A stretch of DNA of 8,372 nucleotides from Gorillibacterium sp. (lineage in GTDB: Bacteria; Bacillota; Bacilli; Paenibacillales; NBRC-103111), in NCBI GenBank assembly GCA_023511325.1, contig JAIMBU010000082.1:1-8372 (forward strand), read 5' to 3'. Below the pieces are notes generated by a model, which was given only the letters and a program-made list of their open reading frames with translations, did not search any database and had not been told where the DNA came from. Shown here in pieces: positions 1 through 7,539 of this stretch. The position numbers and the translations under genes were made by a program. How positions within the stretch are numbered: the first letter of the stretch is position 1; each line of letters opens with the position of its first letter.

Positions 1-128
1 CCCAGATATCAAAGGATCACCGGAAGCCAGGCCCGTCCCAGCGCAAAAAAAATAGAAAATGAGAAAATATTATGGTTCCGAGGCTTTCAACGAGTTGATC
101 ATATAAAGATATAGAAAGGGAAATGAAT

Positions 129-348
129 TTGAAAAAATAGGACTGCTCTTGATAAGTAGCCTGCTGCTATTCTCAGCAATTGGTTGCACTAGCAATGCGG
201 GCATGCGATTCATCCCGTTGAGTTTAAACCCTCCAAATTGGAGGACATTATTACAAAAGAAGCTACAGCTTTTTTCGCTGGTCAAAAATCGGCTGAAGAC
301 GTTGCCAAGCTGATTCAAAATAAGGTTACAACCTATTTGAATGAATAA
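129..348 (+). pseudogene. Remnant of an extracellular solute-binding lipoprotein (ABC sugar transporter type)
   Basis: Two ends of one lipoprotein gene remain with the middle missing. A ribosome site (AGAAAGGG, 113-120) precedes a TTG start at 129 by 8 bases. The frame reads MKK and hits TAG at 138-140; one extra A in the A-run at 132-137 would restore KIGLLLISSLLLFSAIGC, a lipoprotein signal peptide with lipobox AIGC (Cys codon 185-187). From about 199 the meaningful frame shifts again and reads HPVEFKPSKLEDII, then AFFAGQKSAEDVAKLIQNK and VTTYLNE, stopping with TAA at 346-348. That ending is typical of Paenibacillus and Bacillus family-1 sugar-binding proteins, which are usually about 430-450 residues. 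Roughly 380-400 codons, holding the whole ligand-binding body, are therefore gone. The product would be non-functional. The family assignment is from memory of the C-terminal motif; the frameshift and the junction are read directly. Confidence 0.72.
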
Positions 349-427
349 GTTGGATAGATACTTGCCGGAACGATCTAACAATGGCATCAGATTTCTGGCG
401 AATAAAACACTTAATCACTATAAATTT

Positions 428-477
428 AAAGATACCGCGAGCGACCCGGACCTCCGAGCGTTTAGCGGTATCTTTTT
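428..477. terminator. Bidirectional intrinsic terminator
   Basis: An 11-bp perfect stem is formed by AAAGATACCGC (428-438) and GCGGTATCTTT (465-475). The 26-base loop carries a small internal CGGA/TCCG hairpin (447-456). On the plus strand the stem runs into T473-T477, and on the minus strand into TTTAAATTTA. It lies between the decayed lipoprotein gene and the stop of the AraC-type gene at 511, so it can end transcription from both sides. Confidence 0.8.
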
Positions 478-510
478 GCTGAGCGGGACTTTGAGATGAA
501 CCAATCAAGC

Positions 511-1401
511 TTACAACACGGAAATAGGAAAGTACAGATCACACTCGCAGTACTGCTTATTGCATTTTGCATAATTAATCGATTCAAAGCTGAAATTTTC
601 CTTCAAATTGAACTGTACAGTGGGCATCCATTTCTGAAAAACATAGTTCCAAATCGAGCTTAACGATTTTGCAGAAATCTCTTCGGGACGATGGGGACCC
701 ATATAGGTAAATACTCCGTATTTGTGAGGTTTAACTCGTTTTACCGTCATATCCGGCGGGATGATGCTGTTGTGATTGATCTGAACGGAGGGCTGGTATA
801 TCGTGTATCCGGTGAATGGATCAGGAACTGAAGTAAAGCCGATATAGACATCCTTTTCTAGCGGATTCATGATTCTTGGACGGTCTTTGTAAAAAAAATC
901 TACGCCATGCTGAGTCGCTATCTGCGAATTTACGTTTTCTGTTGTATCAACAATAAATTCAAGGCCAGCGATTGAAAAAGCCGGCAAGACGGTAATCGAA
1001 CGAAAAAAAACCAGACCTTCACCTGCAAGACTGATAAAATCCGCATTGAATCGGTCGAGGATGCTCAAGGGTGTGGGGTTTCTCCGCCATTTGGCCGGGG
1101 TAATATTGTATTCTTCTTTAAAGACCCTGTTATAGGCCCGTTCACTACCGAATGAGTATTTGCCAGAAATGAACTCAATATGGTTACGGTCTGTGATCAG
1201 ATCGCCCAGAGACAGAGCAATTCGTCTTCTACGGACATACTCCATGAGGCCTGTTGATGTAGCCCCCTTCCAGATTCGCAGCAGATGGAATTTAGAGATA
1301 TTGACATGCTCTGAAATAGCGTCAAGATTTAAATCCTCGAACAAATGGTTCTCGATGTATTCAGTTGTGTGGTTAATGGTTTCTAGCAGATGATGATCCA
1401 T
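511..1401 (-). CDS. AraC-family regulator with GyrI/Rob-like effector-binding domain
   Basis: A 296-residue transcription factor. Residues about 8-107 form the AraC DNA-binding domain with two helix-turn-helix units (about 27-47, LDAISEHVNISKFHLLRIW, and about 75-98), closing with the typical YNITPAKWRR. Residues about 130-296 match the GyrI-like (integron-associated effector-binding) fold: the segment HKYGVFTYMGPH (226-237), a WNYVFQKWMP helix (251-260) and the final DLYFPI strand. This DNA-binding-first order is that of Rob and related drug- or metabolite-sensing AraC proteins. Cys280, Cys285 and Cys287 cluster just before the last strand. GGAG sits about 12 bases before the ATG at 1401, a slightly long spacing. 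The gene is divergent from the nucleotidyltransferase/UvrA operon, its likely target; autoregulation is also possible. The family call is firm; the ligand and targets are unknown. Confidence 0.9.
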   Translation of the reverse strand: MDHHLLETINHTTEYIENHLFEDLNLDAISEHVNISKFHLLRIWKGATSTGLMEYVRRRRIALSLGDLITDRNHIEFISGKYSFGSERAYNRVFKEEYNITPAKWRRNPTPLSILDRFNADFISLAGEGLVFFRSITVLPAFSIAGLEFIVDTTENVNSQIATQHGVDFFYKDRPRIMNPLEKDVYIGFTSVPDPFTGYTIYQPSVQINHNSIIPPDMTVKRVKPHKYGVFTYMGPHRPEEISAKSLSSIWNYVFQKWMPTVQFNLKENFSFESINYAKCNKQYCECDLYFPISVL

Positions 1402-1452
1402 ATGAGTTCGTATCTCCGCAATTTTTGTCCTGTTTCAAGCGATAAAGCACGG

Positions 1453-1458
1453 TATAAT
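1453..1458 (+). promoter_or_regulatory. Probable -10 box of the nucleotidyltransferase/UvrA operon promoter
   Basis: A perfect TATAAT lies 67 bases before the start codon at 1526, inside the 124-bp divergent gap. At the ideal 17-base spacing the -35 position (1430-1435, CTGTTT) matches the consensus at only two bases, which fits an activator-dependent promoter. The -10 overlaps one of two ATAATC direct repeats (1454-1459 and 1465-1470) spaced 11 bp, one helical turn, apart. Another TATAAT at 1494-1499 has no usable -35. I saw no convincing minus-strand promoter for the regulator. Inference from sequence only. Confidence 0.45.
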
Positions 1459-1525
1459 CTTATCATAATCAACAGGGTGGGAACAGATGCTTCTATAATT
1501 AGCTAGAGGAAAGGGAGTAGTAGAT

Positions 1526-2440
1526 ATGAATGTGAGAGAGCAGGCAGAGCTAAAAAAACGCTATATAGCTGCGACAGATAGCTTTGTTAGTAAGGTGAAG
1601 GATGATCCCAATGTCATTGCTGTCATCATTTGTGGAAGCCTGGCCTATGATCATGTTTGGGAGAAAAGTGATATTGACATGACCCTAATTATCCGCGATC
1701 AGCACCTCCAGAAAAACAACTATTGTATCATTGAGGATGATATCACGATCAATGTTCAGCTTATCGCAAGAAGTGTGTTTAAACGAAGCTTTGAAAAAAT
1801 GATTGGCGGCTCGATTCCCCAATCCTATTTTGCAAAAGGGAGCATCATCTATACGACGGATGACAGTCTGTTTGAATATTTTGAAGAGATTAAGACGCTG
1901 GGCAGTCATGACATTGCCTTATCCCTGCTTCAAATCTCTTGTGAGCTGGTCGACATCTATCGTAAGTGCCAGAAATGGCTGACGGTTAAAAAAGATCCGC
2001 TTTATGCCCAGTATTACCTGCTAAAGGCCGCAGAATTGATCGCAAAGATGGAGGTATGCTCGCAGGGTGAACCGCCCATACGCGAATCCATCCAGAAGAT
2101 ACTGGAGAAGAATCCAGAACTGCTGGCTCCATTCTACATGGATGCCATGTCTCGCTACATGGGGGAAGCGGAAATCCATATCGCGATTGAACGGATGGGC
2201 AGCTACTTGGACCAGAAGCTCGAGATCATACAGCAGCCTGTGATCGAATTCATGGCGGATCAAGAAATCAAAACCGTAACCCTGTTTGTGCAGCATTTTC
2301 AAATGGTAAGCCATTACCTCATTAGCATCCTTGAATATCTGGCCGAAAAAGGTGTGATCGAGAAGGTATCGCAAACCATTCGCATCACGCCAAAAAGCAA
2401 ACCGTCTCTCGAAGAAATCGGCTTTCTATATATTCCATAA
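1526..2440 (+). CDS. Nucleotidyltransferase of the DNA-polymerase-beta (MNT/aminoglycoside-type) fold
   Basis: A 304-residue cytoplasmic enzyme predicted to transfer a nucleoside monophosphate from NTP to an unknown acceptor. The catalytic signature is visible: Gly37-Ser38 followed by Asp49 and Asp51 (GSLAYDHVWEKSDIDM), the metal-binding GS...DxD pattern. The strand that usually supplies a third carboxylate reads DITINVQLI (72-80), with Asn76 where Asp might be expected. Residues about 110-245 are mostly helical, like the substrate-binding C-terminal part of aminoglycoside nucleotidyltransferases. Residues about 250-304 (SILEYLAEKGVIEK, then TIRITPKSK) resemble a winged-helix segment. The ATG at 1526 is chosen because AAAGGGAG ends 8 bases upstream. 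It is the first gene of an operon, 33 bp before the UvrA-like gene. The acceptor could be an antibiotic, nucleic acid or protein; sequence alone does not decide. Confidence 0.82.
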   Translation: MNVREQAELKKRYIAATDSFVSKVKDDPNVIAVIICGSLAYDHVWEKSDIDMTLIIRDQHLQKNNYCIIEDDITINVQLIARSVFKRSFEKMIGGSIPQSYFAKGSIIYTTDDSLFEYFEEIKTLGSHDIALSLLQISCELVDIYRKCQKWLTVKKDPLYAQYYLLKAAELIAKMEVCSQGEPPIRESIQKILEKNPELLAPFYMDAMSRYMGEAEIHIAIERMGSYLDQKLEIIQQPVIEFMADQEIKTVTLFVQHFQMVSHYLISILEYLAEKGVIEKVSQTIRITPKSKPSLEEIGFLYIP

Positions 2441-2473
2441 TCGATCAAGCGTACATAAAAGGAGAGAAAGAAC

Positions 2474-5341
2474 ATGTCTATTCGAACAACGATTGAAATA
2501 ACCGGTGCGAAACAGAATAACCTAAAGAATATCTCGGTCGAAATCCCACGGGACAAATTAACGGTTATCACAGGGGTGTCCGGCTCCGGGAAATCCTCAC
2601 TGGCTTTTGATGTCATCTATGGTGAAGGCCAGAGGAGGTTTCTCGACTCCATTTCCACCTTTGCCAAAAGCCGCATCAGTCAGTTAAAGAAAGCAAAGGT
2701 CGATTCTGTGCGGGGCTTGTCCCCCGTGATTGCCATTGAGCAGAAAAAAGGCAACAACAATCCGCGTTCTACGGTAGGAACAGTTACGGATACCAATGAT
2801 TATTTAAGACTGCTCTATTCAACAGCGGGTGTCGGGCATTGTCCAGAATGCAGCCAGTCGCTCAAGCAGCTGTCCGCTGCCCAGATCGCGGAGCATATTT
2901 CAACGCTACCTGCGGGTAGCGTGGTTGAGCTTCGTGCCCCTGTCTACAAAATATATGGCGAGGATTACAGCTTTACCTTTCAGCAGCTGCGGGAGAAAGG
3001 GTTTAAAAATCTGCTCGTGGATGGTAAGCCTTTTTCGCTGTCGGAAAAAACCGAGCTGGATGAATCCAGAGCGTACCAAATTGAAATGATCATTGATCGG
3101 TTTACCCTGAAGCAAGACACCTACATTCAGCTCACCAAGTCAATCGAGGCAGCTATGCTGGCTTTGGATGAAGACATAATGATTAAGGTAGAGGTTGTCG
3201 GGGGAGTGGAGGATCGCTTCTACCAACATTTTGGCTGCTCCGAGCATCATTACTTTCTCTGTGATATGCAGCCCTTCCACTTCTCATTCAATTCTTCGGC
3301 CAGCGCCTGTCATACCTGCTTGGGAGTGGGAATGTCTTATGTCGTGGAGCCTCGCTTCTTAGTGGTTGCACCAGAGAAAAGTATTAGCAAAGGTGCGTTG
3401 AAGAACACGGTCTTCAACCCTTCTGGCAAGGACAGCTACCGATCCGTGTTGATGTACAGCTTGTCCCAGAAATATAATTTCAGCTTGGACACCCCGTTTC
3501 ATGAGCTACCCAATTCGATCCATGAGCTGCTTTTCTTTGGGACCAAGGGAGAGGTGGTGCCCATGCTGCAGCCGCCAAACTCAGCCAAGCGGAACTGGAT
3601 CATCGGTCGTGATCGCCCATTCTTGGGGTTTGTACATGAAATGGAGAGCTGGTATAAGCATTATATTCGCAAAACCTCTACCTCCGAGGCCTTTGAACCG
3701 ACCTTCATCAAGGATTGTATGATCGAGAAAATCTGCCCTGAATGTGGTGGAGCGCGGCTCAAGAAGCAAAGACTTCAGGTAACAATAGGGCAGAAGAATA
3801 TTGATCAGCTTGGCAGAATGCAACTGCATGAGCTCCTCGACTTTCTGGATTCCTTAAGCTTTGAAGAAGAGATCCGGGATGTATCCGCATCAATTATTGG
3901 CGAGATCCGCACAAGAATCACATTGTTAATTGAAATTGGACTTCATTATATCAACCTAGGCAGAAGGAGCGACAGTATTTCCGGGGGCGAAATGCAACGG
4001 ATAAAAATGTCGACTCAGATCAGCAGTGAGTTGATGGGAATGCTGTATGTCATGGATGAACCAAGCATCGGGCTCCATCCGCGAGATTCCAGTCGCGTCA
4101 TCGATACGATGAAGAAGCTGCGGGATATTGGTAACACCATTATTGTGGTGGAGCATGATATGGATACCATACAAAGTGCTGATCACATCATTGAGATTGG
4201 TCCCGGTCCGGGCATCCATGGCGGGAATATCGTCGCTAGCGGAACGATGCAGGACATCATCAATGAACCAGAGTCGATTACCGGTCAATATTTGTCCGGG
4301 ATGGCTCGTATCCCTGTTCCTAAGCAACGGCGGAATTTGGGAGATACCTTCTTGTCGATTCAGGGAGCCCGTGAGAATAATCTGAAGAATGTCGATCTGG
4401 ATATTCCGCTGGGTGTCTTTATCTGCATTACCGGGGTATCCGGCTCGGGGAAAAGCTCCTTAATCAACGAGATTCTATTTAAGCAGCTGAAAATAAATAA
4501 AACAGGTGCCCGTATTGTTGCTGGTGAGCATGATTTCCTCTTCGGAGCGGACCAACTGAACCATGTCATTAATATTGATCAGACGCCGATTGGGCGAAAC
4601 AGCAAATCTAATCCGGCAACCTATATTGGGATCTATGATAAGATCCGCGACCTGTTTGCGATGCAGCCCGAAGCCATCGCCCGTGGGTATCAGCCGATTG
4701 ATTTCAGCCTGACTCACGCCAACGGTACCCGGTGCGAGCATTGTTCAGGGGATGGAATCATCGTCACCAATCTGCAATTTATGGCGGACATCGAAACCAT
4801 CTGCCCTGTATGCAAAGGAAATCGCTTCTCAGAGGAAGGCCTAGAAATTAAATATCAGCATAAAAGCATAGCGGATGTGCTCGAAATGACAGTGGAGGAG
4901 GCAAGTGATTTCTTCAAGGAGCATAAGTATCTTAAGCATAAATTGGAGATTATGAATGAGCTTGGGCTGGGATACATGGGACTTGGACAGAGCTCAACCA
5001 CCTTGTCGGGCGGAGAGGCGCAGAGAGTAAAGCTGGCTTATGAGCTGGCCAAGATCAAGAAAGGCGCCCACAATCTCTATATTCTCGATGAACCCACAAC
5101 AGGCCTCCACCTGGCGGATATTCAAAAGCTGCTGGTTTCCCTGAACAAGCTGGTGGATAAAGGGCATTCCATTATTGTCATCGAGCACCATCTGGATGTG
5201 ATGAAATCAGCCGATTACATTATTGATATGGGACCGGAGGGCGGGAATCAGGGCGGTTATGTTGTTGCTGAAGGGACACCAGAGCAGGTTGCCAAGGTGG
5301 AAGCGTCCCATACCGGAAGGTATCTCCGTACGGTTCTTTGA
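2474..5341 (+). CDS. UvrA-family ATPase (excinuclease ABC subunit A paralogue)
   Basis: A 955-residue double ABC ATPase of the UvrA family, which scans DNA for lesions as a dimer. Both nucleotide-binding halves look intact: Walker A GVSGSGKSS at 34-42 and 654-662, signatures ISGGEMQR (502-509) and LSGGEAQR (844-851), Walker B LYVMDEP (524-530) and LYILDEPTTGLH (868-879), and switch His561 and His905. The second zinc module is complete (Cys754, Cys757, Cys777, Cys780). The first reads Cys255-x2-His258 with Cys279-x2-Cys282, so the usual second Cys is His. An extra CPEC lies at 123-126. Residues about 131-250 align with the UvrB-binding insertion, which UvrA2/DrrC-type proteins lack, though its basic GRKGEH-like stretch is not conserved. 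GGAG (2461-2464) sits 9 bases before the ATG. Co-transcribed with the nucleotidyltransferase, it looks like a specialised paralogue rather than housekeeping UvrA, since no uvrB is adjacent and the zinc site has diverged. Whether a separate uvrA exists cannot be seen here. Confidence 0.88.
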   Translation: MSIRTTIEITGAKQNNLKNISVEIPRDKLTVITGVSGSGKSSLAFDVIYGEGQRRFLDSISTFAKSRISQLKKAKVDSVRGLSPVIAIEQKKGNNNPRSTVGTVTDTNDYLRLLYSTAGVGHCPECSQSLKQLSAAQIAEHISTLPAGSVVELRAPVYKIYGEDYSFTFQQLREKGFKNLLVDGKPFSLSEKTELDESRAYQIEMIIDRFTLKQDTYIQLTKSIEAAMLALDEDIMIKVEVVGGVEDRFYQHFGCSEHHYFLCDMQPFHFSFNSSASACHTCLGVGMSYVVEPRFLVVAPEKSISKGALKNTVFNPSGKDSYRSVLMYSLSQKYNFSLDTPFHELPNSIHELLFFGTKGEVVPMLQPPNSAKRNWIIGRDRPFLGFVHEMESWYKHYIRKTSTSEAFEPTFIKDCMIEKICPECGGARLKKQRLQVTIGQKNIDQLGRMQLHELLDFLDSLSFEEEIRDVSASIIGEIRTRITLLIEIGLHYINLGRRSDSISGGEMQRIKMSTQISSELMGMLYVMDEPSIGLHPRDSSRVIDTMKKLRDIGNTIIVVEHDMDTIQSADHIIEIGPGPGIHGGNIVASGTMQDIINEPESITGQYLSGMARIPVPKQRRNLGDTFLSIQGARENNLKNVDLDIPLGVFICITGVSGSGKSSLINEILFKQLKINKTGARIVAGEHDFLFGADQLNHVINIDQTPIGRNSKSNPATYIGIYDKIRDLFAMQPEAIARGYQPIDFSLTHANGTRCEHCSGDGIIVTNLQFMADIETICPVCKGNRFSEEGLEIKYQHKSIADVLEMTVEEASDFFKEHKYLKHKLEIMNELGLGYMGLGQSSTTLSGGEAQRVKLAYELAKIKKGAHNLYILDEPTTGLHLADIQKLLVSLNKLVDKGHSIIVIEHHLDVMKSADYIIDMGPEGGNQGGYVVAEGTPEQVAKVEASHTGRYLRTVL

Positions 5342-5467
5342 GCCGAGGTCATCCGTAATTCATTAAATTGCATCATGAAGGAACGGATTACAGCCGAGCT
5401 TGCTCAGTAAGTGTATTCCATGATGAAAGGGAATTTCAGGAAGGTTGGGCGTTTCTTCTGTCGAATT

Positions 5468-5493
5468 AATAGAGAGACTATAATAGCTCTATT
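5468..5493 (+). promoter_or_regulatory. Candidate -10 box within an inverted repeat upstream of the secreted-protein gene
   Basis: TATAAT (5479-5484) lies in the loop of an inverted repeat, AATAGAG (5468-5474) and CTCTATT (5487-5493), 26 bases before the ATG at 5510. Transcription would begin near 5491, giving a very short leader directly before the GGGAGAGAGG ribosome site. No good -35 is present at 16-18 bases. The repeat could be an operator or an RNA hairpin near the ribosome site, or could be chance in AT-rich DNA. Confidence 0.35.
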
Positions 5494-5509
5494 GGGAGAG
5501 AGGCACAAA

Positions 5510-7459
5510 ATGAAGAAAACATTATATCTTATCCTCACGTTTAGCTTGTTAGTTATCCTTGGTTCAACCATCTGGACAACCGAGCAGGCTTCCGCTGCGA
5601 GTGGCAGTCCGCAGATCAAGGACATTGCTAACCAAAGTGACTTCCTGCTGGACGATGGTTCGATGTGGACGAGTGGTTCTAGTCAGAGTAGGCATACTCC
5701 AGGCAATATTGAAGCCATATCTAATGATGGGGACGCAGGAATTGGGGTAACCAAGGACGGCTTGCTAATCAATTTTAAATACTCAGGTGTGCCCCAAGTC
5801 GTCAAGGGTCAAACGGGAGTCAAGCAGGTATCCGGCTACTATTGGCTCCTGACAGATGGAACGCTCCGGAGTAGTCTGTATGATTTTAAGGAAATTAAAG
5901 GGATTCTGATGATCGGTTCTCATGAACAAAAAGCAGCAGCTTTACAACCGAATGGGGATTTACTATATCAAGATTCCTACAACGGTGGTTTTGACAAGAT
6001 CGATACGATTTCAGATGTGGCTTCCGTTAAGTCCATAGCTGTATGTAATGGCAATGTTGCCTTGCTGTACAACAGTGGAAAGGTCGTACTATACATGGTT
6101 GGTGTTAGCGATATCACGCCAATCACGCTTACCCAAGACGCTGTTCATATCGTTAATGCTGATGATTACGATTCGGACGTCCTATTAGTCACCCTCAAGG
6201 ACGGTACGGTCTGGACAATGGGAGTGCAGCTTGATTGGGATCATTACGTGAACTCAATCATTCAGGTAGCAGGCTTAAGCCAAATCGTAAAAACAACGGC
6301 TCCCAGCGATTCCGAGCATTTCTACGCACAGCGTAGTGACGGCAGCTGGGTATTTTTTGATAAGGGAAGCATAACGCCTTTTCATGTACCAACTGTAAAT
6401 AATTTGACCTTCACTATCTCCAACTTGAAGCCATTCGTGGGGGATAGTCTGAGTGTTACTTTAATGGAGACCTACACCAACAAATCACAATTTAAGCTGC
6501 CAGCAAGTGGCGCTACGATTACCGTTGCTAATCCCGCGATCCTTAAGGTTCAGCCGAATGGAACACTTAAGGTTACGGGAGTTGGTCAGACGCAAGTCAC
6601 GGCCACCTCAAGTGGGATCTCGAAAACCGTTACCGTATCTACTAGCCTGCATGGTGACTTAAAATATTCCAAGCAGGTGAATAATGTTGTCTTCGTATCT
6701 GCCAAAACAGTCATTCAAGCGTTAGGGGGTACCCTGACGGCAGCCAATGGAGAGAATGTGGTGAAGCTTGGCACGACAACGTTATCATTCAAGGCGAATG
6801 ATAAGAATATCAAGTTGAATGGAAAAACAATTAAGCTGGATGCAGCCCCACTGGCTGATCAAGCCGGAGTGTTCATTCCCGCCTCGCTGCTGAAAAACCT
6901 AGGTGCCAGCACCCAATGGAATAGCAAGTGGAAGCAGGCCGAAATCACGATCGGTACTTCCCGCTTAACCGTTGTGTCGGCTGACACGGCAGGATTAATC
7001 AAGAAGGCGGCGCAGGGCAGCCTAATCAAGTACATTGGTAAAACATACTGGGTTAACTATTTTGAGGATTGGGAACGTTTCTCCAAGGTGACAATAACCG
7101 ATATCGTGCCGCAGCCTGATGGGAATTTTACCATGGTATTCAAAACAGCAGCCGGTAAAACATTGAAGGTCCTTACCTTCTCTTCCTCTGCAGTCACCGA
7201 GAAGTTAACGAACGATTCAAACTTCTTTACGTATGATCCTTATAAGAAATACAAGTGGTCCGCCTCCATCTGGAAGCAGGTCCAGGCTCAACAGGTCTCC
7301 ATTGGCATGACGAAGGAGCAGGTCCTGCTCGCCTGGGGTGATACGTCGTACAAGAGCATCACTACCGTGAGGGGCAATACGATTGAGGCGTGGATTTATT
7401 CCAGCGTCGGCGGACTTACTTTTATTAATGGTAAGGTGACGGCTATTACTGAGAACTAG
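5510..7459 (+). CDS. Secreted multidomain protein: RCC1-like propeller, Ig-like, copper-amine-oxidase-N-like and BamE-like domains
   Basis: A 649-residue exported protein of unknown role. A Sec signal peptide (MKK, hydrophobic 5-22) probably ends at ASA|A (29/30). Residues about 35-290 carry seven short DG-type motifs, among them LLDDGSMWTSG, LLTDGTL, TLKDGTVWTMG and RSDGSWVFF; this is the pattern of RCC1 repeats and consistent with a seven-bladed propeller. Residues about 297-378 resemble a bacterial Ig-like (Big2) domain (NPAILKVQPNGTLKVTGVG). Residues about 382-484 match the copper-amine-oxidase N-terminal-like wall or stalk domain (VFVSAKTVIQALGGTL; VFIPASLLKNLGASTQW). The last 55 residues resemble BamE/SmpA-like modules (IGMTKEQVLLAWGD ... 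AWIYSSVGGLTFINGKV). No sortase motif or transmembrane tail is visible. The ATG at 5510 is preferred over an upstream in-frame GTG at 5411, because GGGAGAGAGG and the signal peptide begin there. Likely a cell-envelope or extracellular binding/scaffold protein; no catalytic residues recognised. Confidence 0.85.
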   Translation: MKKTLYLILTFSLLVILGSTIWTTEQASAASGSPQIKDIANQSDFLLDDGSMWTSGSSQSRHTPGNIEAISNDGDAGIGVTKDGLLINFKYSGVPQVVKGQTGVKQVSGYYWLLTDGTLRSSLYDFKEIKGILMIGSHEQKAAALQPNGDLLYQDSYNGGFDKIDTISDVASVKSIAVCNGNVALLYNSGKVVLYMVGVSDITPITLTQDAVHIVNADDYDSDVLLVTLKDGTVWTMGVQLDWDHYVNSIIQVAGLSQIVKTTAPSDSEHFYAQRSDGSWVFFDKGSITPFHVPTVNNLTFTISNLKPFVGDSLSVTLMETYTNKSQFKLPASGATITVANPAILKVQPNGTLKVTGVGQTQVTATSSGISKTVTVSTSLHGDLKYSKQVNNVVFVSAKTVIQALGGTLTAANGENVVKLGTTTLSFKANDKNIKLNGKTIKLDAAPLADQAGVFIPASLLKNLGASTQWNSKWKQAEITIGTSRLTVVSADTAGLIKKAAQGSLIKYIGKTYWVNYFEDWERFSKVTITDIVPQPDGNFTMVFKTAAGKTLKVLTFSSSAVTEKLTNDSNFFTYDPYKKYKWSASIWKQVQAQQVSIGMTKEQVLLAWGDTSYKSITTVRGNTIEAWIYSSVGGLTFINGKVTAITEN

Positions 7460-7484
7460 TGAATTCTATTCTACGTTCAGTAAA

Positions 7485-7522
7485 AAGAAGCATTCCCTAT
7501 AAAGGAATGCTTCTTACTTTTT
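7485..7522. terminator. Bidirectional intrinsic terminator between convergent genes
   Basis: A perfect 12-bp stem is formed by AAGAAGCATTCC (7485-7496) and GGAATGCTTCTT (7504-7515), with a 7-base loop CTATAAA. It is followed on the plus strand by ACTTTTT and on the minus strand by a TTTTT run. It starts 25 bases after the secreted-protein stop and lies 18 bases beyond the stop of the minus-strand pre-peptide gene, so it serves both. Confidence 0.9.
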
Positions 7523-7539
7523 GCAAAAGATCAACAGCT

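Noticed and set aside
1..111. Frames open to the left edge (one stopping at 53-55, another at 109-111) that could be the end of an upstream gene
   Set aside because: Too short, two frames compete, and neither translation resembles a family I recognise.
1160..1393. Plus-strand open frame inside the AraC-type gene
   Set aside because: It lies antisense to the conserved helix-turn-helix coding region and has no domain or ribosome site.
3956..4327. Minus-strand open frame inside the UvrA-like gene, and similar ones at 2021-2374 and 2314-2616
   Set aside because: They mirror codon patterns of well-supported genes, have no ribosome sites and encode no recognisable motifs.
5342..5409. Possible terminator after the UvrA-like gene (ATCCGT/ACGGAT arms and GAGCTTGCTC)
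   Set aside because: Stems are only 4-6 bp with long or tiny loops and there is no T-run.
5411..5509. GTG-initiated N-terminal extension of the secreted protein
   Set aside because: The extension is basic and non-hydrophobic and would bury the signal peptide; the ATG at 5510 has a strong ribosome site.
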